Of a DNA stretch of 28,652 bases, positions 19,101 to 27,187 are shown piece after piece. The translations under genes and the position numbers were made by a program. The stretch spans positions 270,840-299,491 of the forward strand of contig NC_018238.1 of NCBI RefSeq assembly GCF_000227135.1, written 5' to 3'. The DNA comes from Leishmania donovani (taxonomy: Eukaryota > Euglenozoa > Kinetoplastea > Trypanosomatida > Trypanosomatidae). The first letter of the stretch is position 1; each line of letters begins with the position of its first letter. The notes below the pieces were generated by a model that was not told where the DNA came from, ran no database searches, and saw only the letters and a program-made list of their open reading frames with translations.

Positions 19101-20311
19101 TTCCGCTGATGACCCTATCAGCGGCCGAACATGCCATGACCTCCGAGAGCGGCGAAGGAGTCTTTCAGGCGGAGGCTGCTGGCGCTGTCGTCGAATCCGC
19201 GAACACCAAGACACATGGAGAGAAATACGTGCACTATCACGACGACGGAGTGATCTCTGCTGATGCTTTGCTGCACGGGCACTCCCTGCTGCAGCTGCCT
19301 GAGAAGGACCTCAGCGCGCTAGAAGGTGGAAGGGAGAAGCACCCGCAGCCGGGAAGCAGCTTCTCGGCCCAGTTTTTCGCCGACCACACACCGAGCTTGC
19401 TCCCGGCCTCGTCATCGATGCCGCAACCATCGCAACATCAGCATACAGACGACGCGCAGGGGGCGGCGCTAGGCACAGAGGTGAGCTTCGATGAAGATGG
19501 GGCCGACGTGCGCCGTCTTCCTGCGACACCGGAGAGTGATTGCGAAGAGCGAGTGCAGCACGTGAGCGGCGCAGATGCTGATGATATTGCCGGGCCAGTT
19601 ATTGCATCCCACGCATCATGTTTGTTGGCGTCGGTGGAACAGCAGCGATGGATCAATCAGGCACCTCCCTTTTGCCATGTTGCCATTCCAGCCGGTGAGG
19701 AGGTGGCGGCGACGACAGCGACGGCACGCTCAGCAACGGCCTTCACACCTTTCCACTCTCCGCCACCAGCGAGCCCTGCAGACCTCCAGGCAGCACCTCG
19801 AGTTGGGGATGCACAGGGGACATCTTACCCCACTTCAGACCCCTCACCATGCGCGGCGGCTGTCGGGCTGCAGCACTACTCAGCGGCGACGCCATTTACC
19901 AACTTCCTGAAGGCGTACGCAGTCTTCGTACTCGGCACACATGGAGCAACAAGCAGAGGCGAGAGCAAGCAGCTGTGCAACGGCACAGCGCCGCACATGA
20001 ACGAGTGCGTAGCGAGGGCAGGGGAAGCTTCGCGGGGCGTAGCGGAACTCGCTTCGATACTCGACTTCTACCGTGAGCGACCGCTGGCGCGCATCATGGA
20101 GGCCACAGCTATTCAGCGGCGCTGTCGTGCGGCGTGGAATGCGGTCATCGTATCGACACCTGCCTCTGCTGCAGCGCAAGCTGTGAGCGACTTGCAGGTG
20201 TGCAAGCTGAAGGCATCTGCGTCGACGACGGCTTTTACGGAACTCTGCGTTGATGAGCTCGTATCGCTGCTGGCTATCGTGCATCATCCGTCACCGAGAC
20301 AGGATGGATGA
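16139..20311 (+). CDS. Large low-complexity protein with C-terminal IQ motif
   Basis: The protein has 1390 residues and no recognised full-length family. Long Ala/Ser/Pro/Glu-rich stretches separate a few ordered islands: residues 14-56 (LCFGGYEHLESGSGGFVHL region), about 255-317 (WPEAVNYHRAVLLGYDDAGF, ending KLAHFYRG), about 409-465 (PNRVYQLARPPEEVVFLGVA region), 502-528 and about 605-735 (EGTRVFVPGRFGVMLECN region, then GPFIVMGLYGRNVLVLIADG). Near the C terminus AIQRRCRAAWNAV (from about 1324) is a good IQ motif, which usually binds calmodulin or a related EF-hand light chain. Short CTG/GCT runs encode poly-Ala stretches (for example near 16480-16503 and 18391-18410). There is no membrane segment or signal peptide. 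It may be a cytoskeletal scaffold; that is a guess from the IQ motif and disordered composition. The start is the first ATG of the frame. Confidence 0.85.
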   Translation: MPGEGPSTVAVAAMRLEPLCFGGYEHLESGSGGFVHLITPQGGRVRLHLSQPSFRGASPPLQQQPPLSPRLDHLPTFPPSRPLGCKSTQKVAAPAAALTDARRAPEDAAGPQTLTAAAAAATMPSAPPEGFEVEFLSSSSSVASSAVPSRATSRGASPSSEAAAIEEIDAEHAPADASDAGDSKPTVSSDTAGALGVTTSEDQPVPLTFAHGAELTASAASMAELDDELTRCALLLFDGRLPQQPPPPGQAEAPRRRWPEAVNYHRAVLLGYDDAGFAYMDAQAFAQRVPPPQGWRLCPLPLLVCAVAKLAHFYRGAESDDTTSEQSTAAGASGAALRYPVLPRPARTAAAGGSGGLENAQSSRDGITGATLPSPSYPAPASGEPSPSTSSATTPPVPPSTSPAYLSPPLRWSLPMCGHAPSLNLQQLFRVQPNRVYQLARPPEEVVFLGVAFGIPWIRPVVLATATAPDAAPPQVETCRDVVLHATDPSTSSSASQPPAGYRWKDTRAWAVPLIGCHDACDIRGRHGLVDPPPGATGVSPAAAVADAEGSAPPSALSSAATGAPPEKSWQETSLRPSEADEQNSGTPAPLSLSPPSPSPKPLTAAALLFVKEGTRVFVPGRFGVMLECNTNSALMEAHFGVVHGDQLVPRALSSHAAAAQLSGAPKPGKTTTPSLPPGPFIVMGLYGRNVLVLIADGEGQTAVQIHVTRGVAEVAEAFRKVAGAPLPPPALPLEPLSVPASPPEPTMVAEAAAAASRLVAKDEVSQERLQAPETERREDQAGPVPGAVTCIVAEGTDAFMAPAADTAAAAAEAQLCKGKDVGMLGVEGMRNEVGSATRVADGVCNGGPPPVKKVILTDLHKAGENAAHASSSVVVEISQGVSTSAASAPHAGRWSSTTASSASSSSFDSQASQQLRQQQQSRLEQVGEEEAHRSGPSTGRASAPSTPTDKVVVKAAEVWPTSAAQLLESAEEVTVVPAVTSSTEDALPLMTLSAAEHAMTSESGEGVFQAEAAGAVVESANTKTHGEKYVHYHDDGVISADALLHGHSLLQLPEKDLSALEGGREKHPQPGSSFSAQFFADHTPSLLPASSSMPQPSQHQHTDDAQGAALGTEVSFDEDGADVRRLPATPESDCEERVQHVSGADADDIAGPVIASHASCLLASVEQQRWINQAPPFCHVAIPAGEEVAATTATARSATAFTPFHSPPPASPADLQAAPRVGDAQGTSYPTSDPSPCAAAVGLQHYSAATPFTNFLKAYAVFVLGTHGATSRGESKQLCNGTAPHMNECVARAGEASRGVAELASILDFYRERPLARIMEATAIQRRCRAAWNAVIVSTPASAAAQAVSDLQVCKLKASASTTAFTELCVDELVSLLAIVHHPSPRQDG

Positions 20312-20384
20312 TACACCGCGGTGACCGCATGCACGGGAGATGGCGGCTCTCCATCTCCCTCTCTTTTTGTGAGTGGCCCCTCCT

Positions 20385-20416
20385 TACACACACACACACA
20401 CACATACACACACACG
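20385..20416 (+). repeat. CA microsatellite
   Basis: About 15 CA units with one T interruption, in the probable 3' UTR of the IQ-motif gene. Confidence 0.85.
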
Positions 20417-21009
20417 TGCACGAGGAGGGATGGACGGATGGGTGAGGTTGCCTGCCCCATCGCTTCGCAAACACAGCCGAGGTGTCTGTGTGCCTGTGTG
20501 CGGAATGTGTGTGTAGCCGCGGCTCGCATATACCTACTTCTTTTTTCCATGGCTTCCTGTGTGCGGCTGGCACATCCGTGACGTGTTTCGTCAAACAACA
20601 ACAGCGGCATAAAGCGAAGCGCATATGCTCGCATGAGCTGCTGCTGATCTCGCGCCTTTTAAAAAGTTCTCGGTCGCGCTTGCTCCACTGCTGCCCATCA
20701 CCGGCTGGGAAAGAGTACGGCGCAATGACGCCGATGGATGCACGCCACGCATCCTGATATATGGAGCACTTGAAGACACAGACCGCTCTCTCACCGTTAT
20801 GTATGCACGATGCTTCTCTTTTTGTGCTCGGTGCGACTTTTCTATAGTGTCGCCACTCCTGTTATTGCTGCCTCCGCTTACCCTCTCGCCCGCGATACGC
20901 CGCTGCCACGAAAGCGGTTGTGCCGGTGCGAGATCCTGCGCATGTCTCGGCAGCAACGCTGCCTTCTACTTCTCTTGCTCTTCTTAAACGGTTTCTCTTG
21001 TGCTCTTGC

Positions 21010-21011
21010 AG
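21010..21011 (+). promoter_or_regulatory. Candidate spliced-leader acceptor for the Tyr-motif gene
   Basis: A strong tract (CTTCTACTTCTCTTGCTCTT, then TTTCTCTTGTGCTCTTGCAG) ends in CAG. The 5' UTR would be 129 nt. This is the clearest acceptor in the window. Confidence 0.55.
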
Positions 21012-21139
21012 CCCACACACCCACACTCCGTGACACGTGACCGCCGCCTCCGCCCCTTCTACCCTTCGTGCCACCGCCAACCAGCGTCACCGTAGTTCCG
21101 GCATCTGTCTTTGGTAGCCAAGAGGTTTATCGGTGCACC

Positions 21140-22474
21140 ATGAGCACGCCCAGGGAAGATGCGGCGGGCGTGGGATGCTTGCTGCCCCCGCACGGGCCAG
21201 CCAACATGATGTCGACGTACATGACTCGCTACGACTACGACTACAACCGCGATCCCCGTCTGGCAGGCAGCGACGGCGGCAGTGGGCGCGGCTTCAAGCA
21301 GGAAATAAGCGGCGAAGTGCGCAACCGCCCCATCTTTGCCTACGGTGTTGACACAGGCGACCGCGACGACCGCACTATCTACCAAGTAGACTACACAAAC
21401 AAGGACCGCTCCGTGAAGAATATGGCCTGGCTGGCCGCCACGCTGACAGATTCAGCCGCTTCTGCAGCTGCGGCAAGGATTAGAGGCCAGGATAACGGCA
21501 CGGCGTACCAGCACAACTGGTATCTCCCCGCTGTCTCCGCTCACATTGTCTTGGCGGACGGTAGCCATCCGCATACAGTGTACCAGGATGACTACCAGGC
21601 ACCCCGGCACGTCGCTGATGGCGCCGTGCATGATCCGGTGTGCTACGCGGGAGCCGCCACTGCCGCCTACAATGCGGATCTGCTCAAGCCGCACGGCGTG
21701 ATGGAGGACGACGGCGCCGACCTCGCGCCGAAGATCACATCAAAGGATTCGCTGCTGCCACGGAAACACGCGAGCTCCAACGCTACGTGGACGCCAGTCT
21801 TCGAGAACACCGCTGACCACCGCCACACGTGGAATGATTGCGTGCCTGGGGATGGTGTGATGGGCACATACACGTGCACCTCCTGGGATTACGGCGACAC
21901 GAGTCAGGCTCACCCCTCGCAGCTGCCGCTGAGCCTGGCGCGCAGTCTTGCAGCCCACAACCTGGACGCCTCCGCGAACCCGGACAAGGCAGCGCTGCTG
22001 CGCCGTCTCGCCGGAAAGCACTACTCCTCTAGGACGCTGCGCGGATCATCGAGCGGTGCTCCGCTGGACACGAACGACCGCACGAACCCGCAGTTTCTGT
22101 CAACGGCGGAGCAGAAGCGGTGCGCGGTGAGCCGGCGCCTTGAGAAGGAGCACTACGTCACCATGTCCATCTACAAGAGCGACTTCATTGATCAGGGGCT
22201 GCTGCCAGAGCTGCCCGGAAACCCTGGCGGTCCGGCGGACGCTCGCGACACTCACACCAGCCCCGTGGCCACTGCGGGGGAGATGATGGCCGGCCAGCTA
22301 ACAAACGCGACGCGCGAGCTGGGCTTGCTGCGCAACGCGCACGGCACCCTCAAGTCCAGCGAGGCGCACGCTGCGTCGCGGGTGAGCACCGGCGTTTTGT
22401 CAGCGATGCGCGCGATGGAGAAGGCGGCCTCGATCGACAAGGCCGACCCGCACTGCCACAAGCTCCGTGAGTAG
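21140..22474 (+). CDS. Protein with repeated Tyr-Gln-aromatic motifs, possibly axonemal
   Basis: This is a 444-residue soluble protein of unrecognised family, started at the first ATG. Short motifs recur: TYMTRYDYDY (about 26-35), TIYQVDY (79-85), TAYQHNW (121-127), TVYQDDY (146-152), then TYTCTSWDY and TMSIYKSDF further on. The pattern is T-x-Y-Q-x-[D/N]-aromatic, spaced irregularly by 25-45 residues at first. Many axonemal microtubule inner proteins and SAXO-type proteins are built of short, Tyr-rich, otherwise disordered segments, so a flagellar microtubule role is a reasonable guess. The C-terminal third (about 330-444) is more helical and Ala-rich, with ATRELGLLRNAHGTL. No catalytic motif or membrane segment was seen. 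Confidence 0.85.
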   Translation: MSTPREDAAGVGCLLPPHGPANMMSTYMTRYDYDYNRDPRLAGSDGGSGRGFKQEISGEVRNRPIFAYGVDTGDRDDRTIYQVDYTNKDRSVKNMAWLAATLTDSAASAAAARIRGQDNGTAYQHNWYLPAVSAHIVLADGSHPHTVYQDDYQAPRHVADGAVHDPVCYAGAATAAYNADLLKPHGVMEDDGADLAPKITSKDSLLPRKHASSNATWTPVFENTADHRHTWNDCVPGDGVMGTYTCTSWDYGDTSQAHPSQLPLSLARSLAAHNLDASANPDKAALLRRLAGKHYSSRTLRGSSSGAPLDTNDRTNPQFLSTAEQKRCAVSRRLEKEHYVTMSIYKSDFIDQGLLPELPGNPGGPADARDTHTSPVATAGEMMAGQLTNATRELGLLRNAHGTLKSSEAHAASRVSTGVLSAMRAMEKAASIDKADPHCHKLRE

Positions 22475-23510
22475 TTGCAGCCTTTCTTCCCTTCAACCTT
22501 CGCCTTCTCTGTCTCGCACCACCGCCGTGGTCCGTCCATCTCTGCCCTGGCGATGCGCACACGGACGCTCGGATGTGTATGCGCGTGGGTAGGCAATGTG
22601 CTTGCCGTTGTTGCCGTCCGCCTAGCGTCTTTCGCCTTCATGCCGCGTTTGCCTGCGTGTTGTTTGTAGTGTGTTGTGGGCAACTTCCCTGCCGTTCTAA
22701 CGCCCTTTTCTGCCGGCCCTGGTTGTAATGTACACTGTCGCTTCTCTTCTTTTTGTGTGCTTTCACGTTTTTTTTTTCACCCGTTTCCATGTAAATTACA
22801 AGCAAGCGAAGGCACGCATACGCACCAGCTCACGGCAGGGAACGAAAAGCTACACTCACGCACACCGATCGGTCCTCCTCGATATCCGGTGTGTGTGTCG
22901 AGGGGGGGGGGTGGAGGAGGCGTCATGCGCATTCCTGTTGCCGTGTCCGTCTTGTTTTTCTCGCGCCCCTTCCCGCTTGTGCATTTTATGCCCTTTTTCC
23001 ATGTTCCTTGGCTGTGCGGCATCGACGTTTTTTTTTTTGGTTTCTTGCTGCATGTGATTTGTATCTTCTTGCCAGCGTCCGCGTGTGCGTGTCTCTATCT
23101 GTGCTTGTGCGCTCAAAGCCTCTGTCGCGCCTCCGCGCGCGTGCCGGGCGCCTCACGGAGCTCTCTGCCCCGTCCCCTTCTTTTTTTTTTTTTCGACAGC
23201 AGCCACCTGGATGTTCAACAGGAAGGAGACGGCACTTGTTTGATGGCTTCCCTTCATCTTGTGGTGCTCATGTAGTGTGTGGCGGCACTGCACATGCGGA
23301 GGTGGTGGGGCGGCAGACGATGCACGCAAAATATGCGTGCGCGCGACACAGAGCGGGAGCATGCGGAGAAGAGTGATCGCGTCCAGCTCGCACGTGCAGA
23401 CACGCACGCGGGCGCTCTTCACGCTTCATGCGAACATTTTTTTGCTTGTTGCGATTTGCTGCGTTGATCCCCGCCAGCAGCGTTGCTTTTGTTGTTCTTC
23501 CTTTAGTCAT

Positions 23511-23694
23511 GAGTGCATTGCCCCCCCCCCCCCCCCCCCCCCCCCCTTCGCCCCCCCCCTCCATACCCCTNNNNNNNNNNNNNNNNNNNNNNNNNNNNNN
23601 NNNNNNNNNNNNNNNNNNNNNNNNNNNNNNNNNNNNNNNNNNNNNNNNNNNNNNNNNNNNNNNNNNNNNGAGTGCATTGCCCCCCCCCCCCCCC
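23511..23694 (+). repeat. Duplicated flank around gap: GAGTGCATTG plus poly-C
   Basis: GAGTGCATTG followed by a C run occurs at 23511 (C26) and again at 23670 (C15), on the two sides of the N run. The most economical reading is that both contig ends cover the same locus and were not merged. Confidence 0.75.
23571..23669. other. Assembly gap, 99 N
   Basis: A run of 99 N, the same length as the gap at 26840-26938, which suggests a placeholder size. Confidence 0.95.
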
Positions 23695-23701
23695 ATCCTG
23701 C

Positions 23702-23721
23702 AGGCGGGCGGGCGGGCGGGG
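23702..23721 (+). other. Potential G-quadruplex motif
   Basis: GGCGGGCGGGCGGGCGGGG has four runs of three or more G with single-base loops, the tightest class of quadruplex motif. It stands just after the poly-C/gap block. Confidence 0.6.
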
Positions 23722-24321
23722 ATGCACGGTGACGGCCAAAGAATGAAGTAAAAAAGCGATGGCTGGGAGCTGCTGCGTCCGTGGCACTGCGCAGCGATGC
23801 AGCGAACAGGAACCGAAAGGCAGTGCTGCTGGAGGGCACGCGCGCAATGCTGCGTTTTCCAACTCCTTGCGCTTGTGCAGGCCACGCTCGCACATCCGGT
23901 GATGCACACAACAGCTTACATTCTTGCTCTGGCCCTCCCATTCCCCCCCCCCTTACGCACCGCGCACACATCATCCACCTCTCTCGCTCTCTCACTCTGT
24001 GTGTGCGTGCGTGCCCCTCCTTCTCTTCCCACGTTCATATCCTCATTGCGCCATCTGCCACGCAGTCAAACTCCCTAATTTTTTTATTTGTGTCGTTGCT
24101 CCGTTTTCGCTGTACCTCCTCTTGCCGTCTGTTTCCTCCCTCAACTGCCACATCCAGTCACGCCTCCTCCCCGCCGCCTCCGCCTATCACGCTCATCGCT
24201 CTTGCTCTCGCTGTGTTCTCGGATTGTTGTGCTGTTCCCTGTCTTGGGATCTCTTCACTACTCCGACGGCGACTTTGTGTTTTTTTTTTTTCCCTCCAAC
24301 TGCCGTCGTCCATAACGGCGA

Positions 24322-24323
24322 AG
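24322..24323 (+). promoter_or_regulatory. Candidate spliced-leader acceptor for the MIT-like gene
   Basis: This is the first AG after a tract containing about 13 T and TCCCTCCAACTGCCGTCGTC (24280-24310). The 5' UTR would be about 75 nt. Confidence 0.4.
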
Positions 24324-24397
24324 GCGACGGCAAGCGGGTACCATCCCTCACGCACACTCACACACAATCCCCTTCCCCATCACCACCGTCTTGAGTC

Positions 24398-25015
24398 ATG
24401 GCCGCCGCTGATCAACTCCGGTACGCAGCGCAGATGATCGAGCTGGCGCGCAGCGAAGAGAGGGAGGACGGAAACCCGCTCACGGCGGTGCGCTGCTACA
24501 CAACGGCGATGGAGGTTATCGCGTCAGAGGCGTCTAAGCGCGCGGCGACGATTGAGAGCAATGAAGCGCGCCGTTTCTTTCTCTTTCAAGTCCGATCGAA
24601 GCTGGAGATGTACCACGAACGCGCGGAGCTGCTCCTGCAAGTCGCGAACGGATCGGGGCTGCTCGACAAGCCCAGCTTCGGCAACGGCGACGTCTCGGCT
24701 TTTCAAACTAACTACCCACCCGCGCTCTTCGCGTCAGCGGTGGCGAATGAGAATAGCAACACCGGCAATGGCGGAGTCGGGTCGTGCAGCACGGGCGGTG
24801 GCTTCAGTGTACTCGGGATTCCGCTTCAGCCCCAACGGATGGCTCCCTCTGCTCTTCCCACACAAACTCAATCCAGCTATGACGACTCCAAGGAACCGCC
24901 GATGAGCTGCTACCTGAAGCCCGACGACGACGCAACCGCGGAACCGCCGCCGGTGACACCAGAGCTGGATCTTGACGAACTCATGAAGAACCTCGGCGCA
25001 CCACCAGAGTCGTAG
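24398..25015 (+). CDS. MIT-like domain protein
   Basis: The protein has 205 residues. Residues 4-82 look like a three-helix MIT (microtubule interacting and trafficking) domain: QLRYAAQMIELARSEERE, then the characteristic AVRCYTTAMEVI in helix 2, and a third helix around KLEMYHERAELLLQVA. MIT domains bind ESCRT-III tails or spastin/VPS4-type partners. The rest is Gly/Ser/Pro-rich and disordered, ending in an acidic-hydrophobic stretch (PELDLDELMKNLGAPP) that could itself be a short binding motif. No AAA ATPase or protease domain follows, so this is not VPS4, spastin or calpain 7. A TPR-like helical pair is the main alternative. The start is the first ATG of the frame. Confidence 0.8.
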   Translation: MAAADQLRYAAQMIELARSEEREDGNPLTAVRCYTTAMEVIASEASKRAATIESNEARRFFLFQVRSKLEMYHERAELLLQVANGSGLLDKPSFGNGDVSAFQTNYPPALFASAVANENSNTGNGGVGSCSTGGGFSVLGIPLQPQRMAPSALPTQTQSSYDDSKEPPMSCYLKPDDDATAEPPPVTPELDLDELMKNLGAPPES

Positions 25016-26235
25016 AGGCGAGAAGGGTGATGGGGACGAAGTAGCCGAGAGGCGTGCGCGCATAAGTGAGTCGGTGTGCGTCGGAGTGCGCACCAAGATC
25101 TAAATCGAATCTTTTTCTGTTGTTGATATTTCTTTCCCCCTCTCGTCTTATTACCATCATTCTGTTGGGGCTTCTGGGGGTGTGGGCATGCGAAGCGGTG
25201 AGCGGGAGGAGTAGGCAGGGGGGGGGCATGCACCCACATATATTTTGTTGTTCTGCATCCCTTGTACTTGCCGTCGTCTCGTTTTCTGCGTAATGGTTTG
25301 TTTGTGTGAGCGCCCGTGATGAGGCCTCTCTTCGTTCTTTGCGTCTCGGCCCCCCACCGAGCGCCCTCCTCACTGCCTTTCACTATGTGGGCTCTTGTTT
25401 TGTGCGTGGGGTTTGTGTAGAGGGTCGCTCAATCTCCCTCTGCGCATGCCGCCCTTACGTTCTGACTTTGTGTTAGCTCTCTCCCTCCTCTTCCGCTTTC
25501 GCCAGCACTCACCCACCCGCACTCTTTTGACTTCCTCTCCGTGTGTGCATCTCTGGTGCTTCCTCCAAGACGAGTGCGCGAGTTCCCCCCCCCCCTCCCT
25601 CTCCCTTCGCTCCTCCACTCACCGATGACCCACACGAGAACACGAGCACAGCTTCTCTGCCAGTTGTTCGCCGAAACATTCTCCTGATCTCGCTCATGTC
25701 CGCCCTGCTTTTTTCATGGCTTTCGCCCCTCGTCCTCCTCCTCCGGCACGCACGCACACGCACACACAGACACACGCGCGCGCCTCCTCTTCTATGTTCG
25801 CGCGTTTCCCTTTGTTGTTTGGTTGTGTCTCGCCGTTCTCTTCCGTCGTGTGGAGGCGCTCCTTTCGGATGCCTCCACCTGTGCAATACTCTCCGTCCTC
25901 TCGGTAGTGTGCACCTTGGCGTGCGCGCTCGTCTCCACGCACCCAGCATCGCACACACTAAGATGGACAAGACGAACACCTTTGAGGTTGAGCGCATCGG
26001 CAGGCAAGCCCACTGGGGGGCACAGAGAAGGAACATGCCAGCATATCGTCGATGCCGCCTTATCGGACTTACCCAGGAAGGCGACTGGAAAATCTAGGTC
26101 GTCAAGAGAGCGACATCTACGGCAGCGCATCGGCATGTGTGTTGTGTGCATCGCCGCCGTACATACTGGGCATCGCTCTCGGGCGATGCTCGCCTGGAAC
26201 GCCAACTCCCTACGGTGTATGCGAAGGGCTTACCG

Positions 26236-26270
26236 GCGCGGAAATGGCGGCGCCACCGCCATTTCCGCGC
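26236..26270 (+). repeat. Perfect inverted repeat, 15-bp arms, 5-nt loop
   Basis: GCGCGGAAATGGCGG (26236-26250) is the exact reverse complement of CCGCCATTTCCGCGC (26256-26270), separated by CGCCA. In RNA this is a very stable hairpin. It lies about 330 bases before the RPS21 ATG, so it may fall in the 3' UTR of the MIT-like gene or in spacer that is discarded. Confidence 0.85.
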
Positions 26271-26572
26271 GCCCCACTTTGCTTTCCATATTTTTTTTCC
26301 CCGTGGCCTATCATGGGAAGAGGACGAAAGGGGTGCAGACTAGCCTTGGCCGTGCGCTCTCTTCCCACCTACCCAACACTTGCGATGCGAAAGAAAACGG
26401 CCCAAAACAACGCTTCCTCTGTACACTCTTTCTCCTCGCTCACTCGCACTCTCTCCTGGCTGCCCCATCATCCATCATTCATCCCCTCCATCCCATCACG
26501 CTCTATCTGTTACCTTGCGAACACTCTTCGGCTGTCTTTTTACCCTTGCTTCCCTCCCTTTCGAACGAGCGC

Positions 26573-26574
26573 AG
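26573..26574 (+). promoter_or_regulatory. Candidate spliced-leader acceptor for RPS21 copy 1
   Basis: An AG follows CTGTCTTTTTACCCTTGCTT and CCCTCCCTTTC (about 26531-26562). AG at 26568-26569 is equally possible. The 5' UTR would be about 26-31 nt, short, as is usual for ribosomal protein genes. Confidence 0.4.
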
Positions 26575-26600
26575 TTTCTCATCTCCCGCCGCGCGCAACG

Positions 26601-27187
26601 ATGGCCACCATTGGCATGTTCAACGAGGAGGGCGAGAATGTTGACCTCTACATCCCGCGCAAGTGCCACGCGACCAACACGCTGATTGAGGCGCACGACC
26701 ACGCCGCCGTGCAGATCTCGATCGCGAACGTTGGCCCGAACGGCGTGATCAACGGCACGACGACGACGCTGTGCATTGCTGGCTACCTGCGCTCGCAGGG
26801 CGAGTCGGACCACGCGATCAACCACATCACGATCGACCGNNNNNNNNNNNNNNNNNNNNNNNNNNNNNNNNNNNNNNNNNNNNNNNNNNNNNNNNNNNNN
26901 NNNNNNNNNNNNNNNNNNNNNNNNNNNNNNNNNNNNNNATGCGCATCAAGACCGGCAAGCCGAAGCGTGCGTCCAAGTCGAAGTCGAAGAAGCCCGCCGC
27001 GAAGGGCGCCGCCGCTGGCGCTGCTGCCCAGAAGGGTGGCCGCCCGTCTGTTCAGAAGGGTGCGCGCCCGGCTTCGCAGAAGGGTGCCCGCCCGCCAACG
27101 CAGAAGGGTGCGCGCCCGCCTACGCAGAAGGGTGCCCGCCCGCCTGCGCAGAAGGGTGCCGCTCCGGCTCGCAAGAACCGCGCTTAA
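26601..27187 (+). CDS. RPS21: 40S ribosomal protein S21 (eS21), copy 1, interrupted by gap
   Basis: The N-terminal part reads MATIGMFNEEGENVDLYIPR, then KCHATNTLIEAHDHAAVQIS and GESDHAINHITIDR. It matches eS21, whose family marks are a VDLYIPRKC block, a DHA block and a final GESD block. S21 is a small-subunit protein of the cytosolic ribosome. After 99 N the frame MRIKTGKPKRASKSKSKK continues into six copies of an eight-residue repeat, QKGARPPT and variants (27029-27172), and ends KNRA-stop. Typical eS21 is about 83 residues, so this is a Lys/Arg-rich C-terminal extension, probably ribosomal-RNA-binding. The two halves are out of frame across the N run as given: the true missing length must be 1 modulo 3, so 99 is a placeholder. 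Confidence 0.88.
26840..26938. other. Assembly gap, 99 N, inside RPS21
   Basis: A run of 99 N breaks RPS21 copy 1. Copy 2 supplies the next bases after the left edge (CGGC). The human protein ends a few residues after this point, so the real gap may be only a few codons. Confidence 0.95.
27029..27172 (+). repeat. 24-bp minisatellite in RPS21 coding six octapeptides
   Basis: Six in-frame 24-bp units encode QKGGRPSV, QKGARPAS, QKGARPPT (twice), QKGARPPA and QKGAAPAR. The central units are nearly identical in DNA, so copy number may vary between copies and strains. Confidence 0.85.

Larger units (their letters stand above)
20312..21139 (+). other. Intergenic region
   Basis: No supported gene. 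It contains a CA microsatellite at about 20385-20416 and a pyrimidine-rich splice region at about 20963-21009. Confidence 0.6.
22475..24397 (+). other. Intergenic region with poly-C/G-rich block and gap
   Basis: No supported gene. It holds T runs near 22770 and 23027, a G run at about 22902-22911, C26 and C15 runs flanking a gap (23521-23694), a GGGC repeat (about 23702-23721), and the splice signals of the MIT-like gene. Confidence 0.55.
25016..26600 (+). other. Intergenic region upstream of RPS21 copy 1
   Basis: It holds G/C runs (about 25220-25227 and 25586-25595) and a CA-rich stretch near 25755. From about 25960 to 26270 the composition changes: fewer homopolymers, a perfect hairpin, and overlapping short frames on both strands (see findings). 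From about 26430 it is pyrimidine-rich splice sequence. No frame is supported well enough to be called a gene. Confidence 0.5.

Noticed and set aside
25963..26097. Short plus-strand frame (44 codons from ATG 25963)
   Set aside because: The sequence looks less like spacer than its surroundings, but it is too short, has no family match and overlaps the antisense CCHC frame; no independent support.
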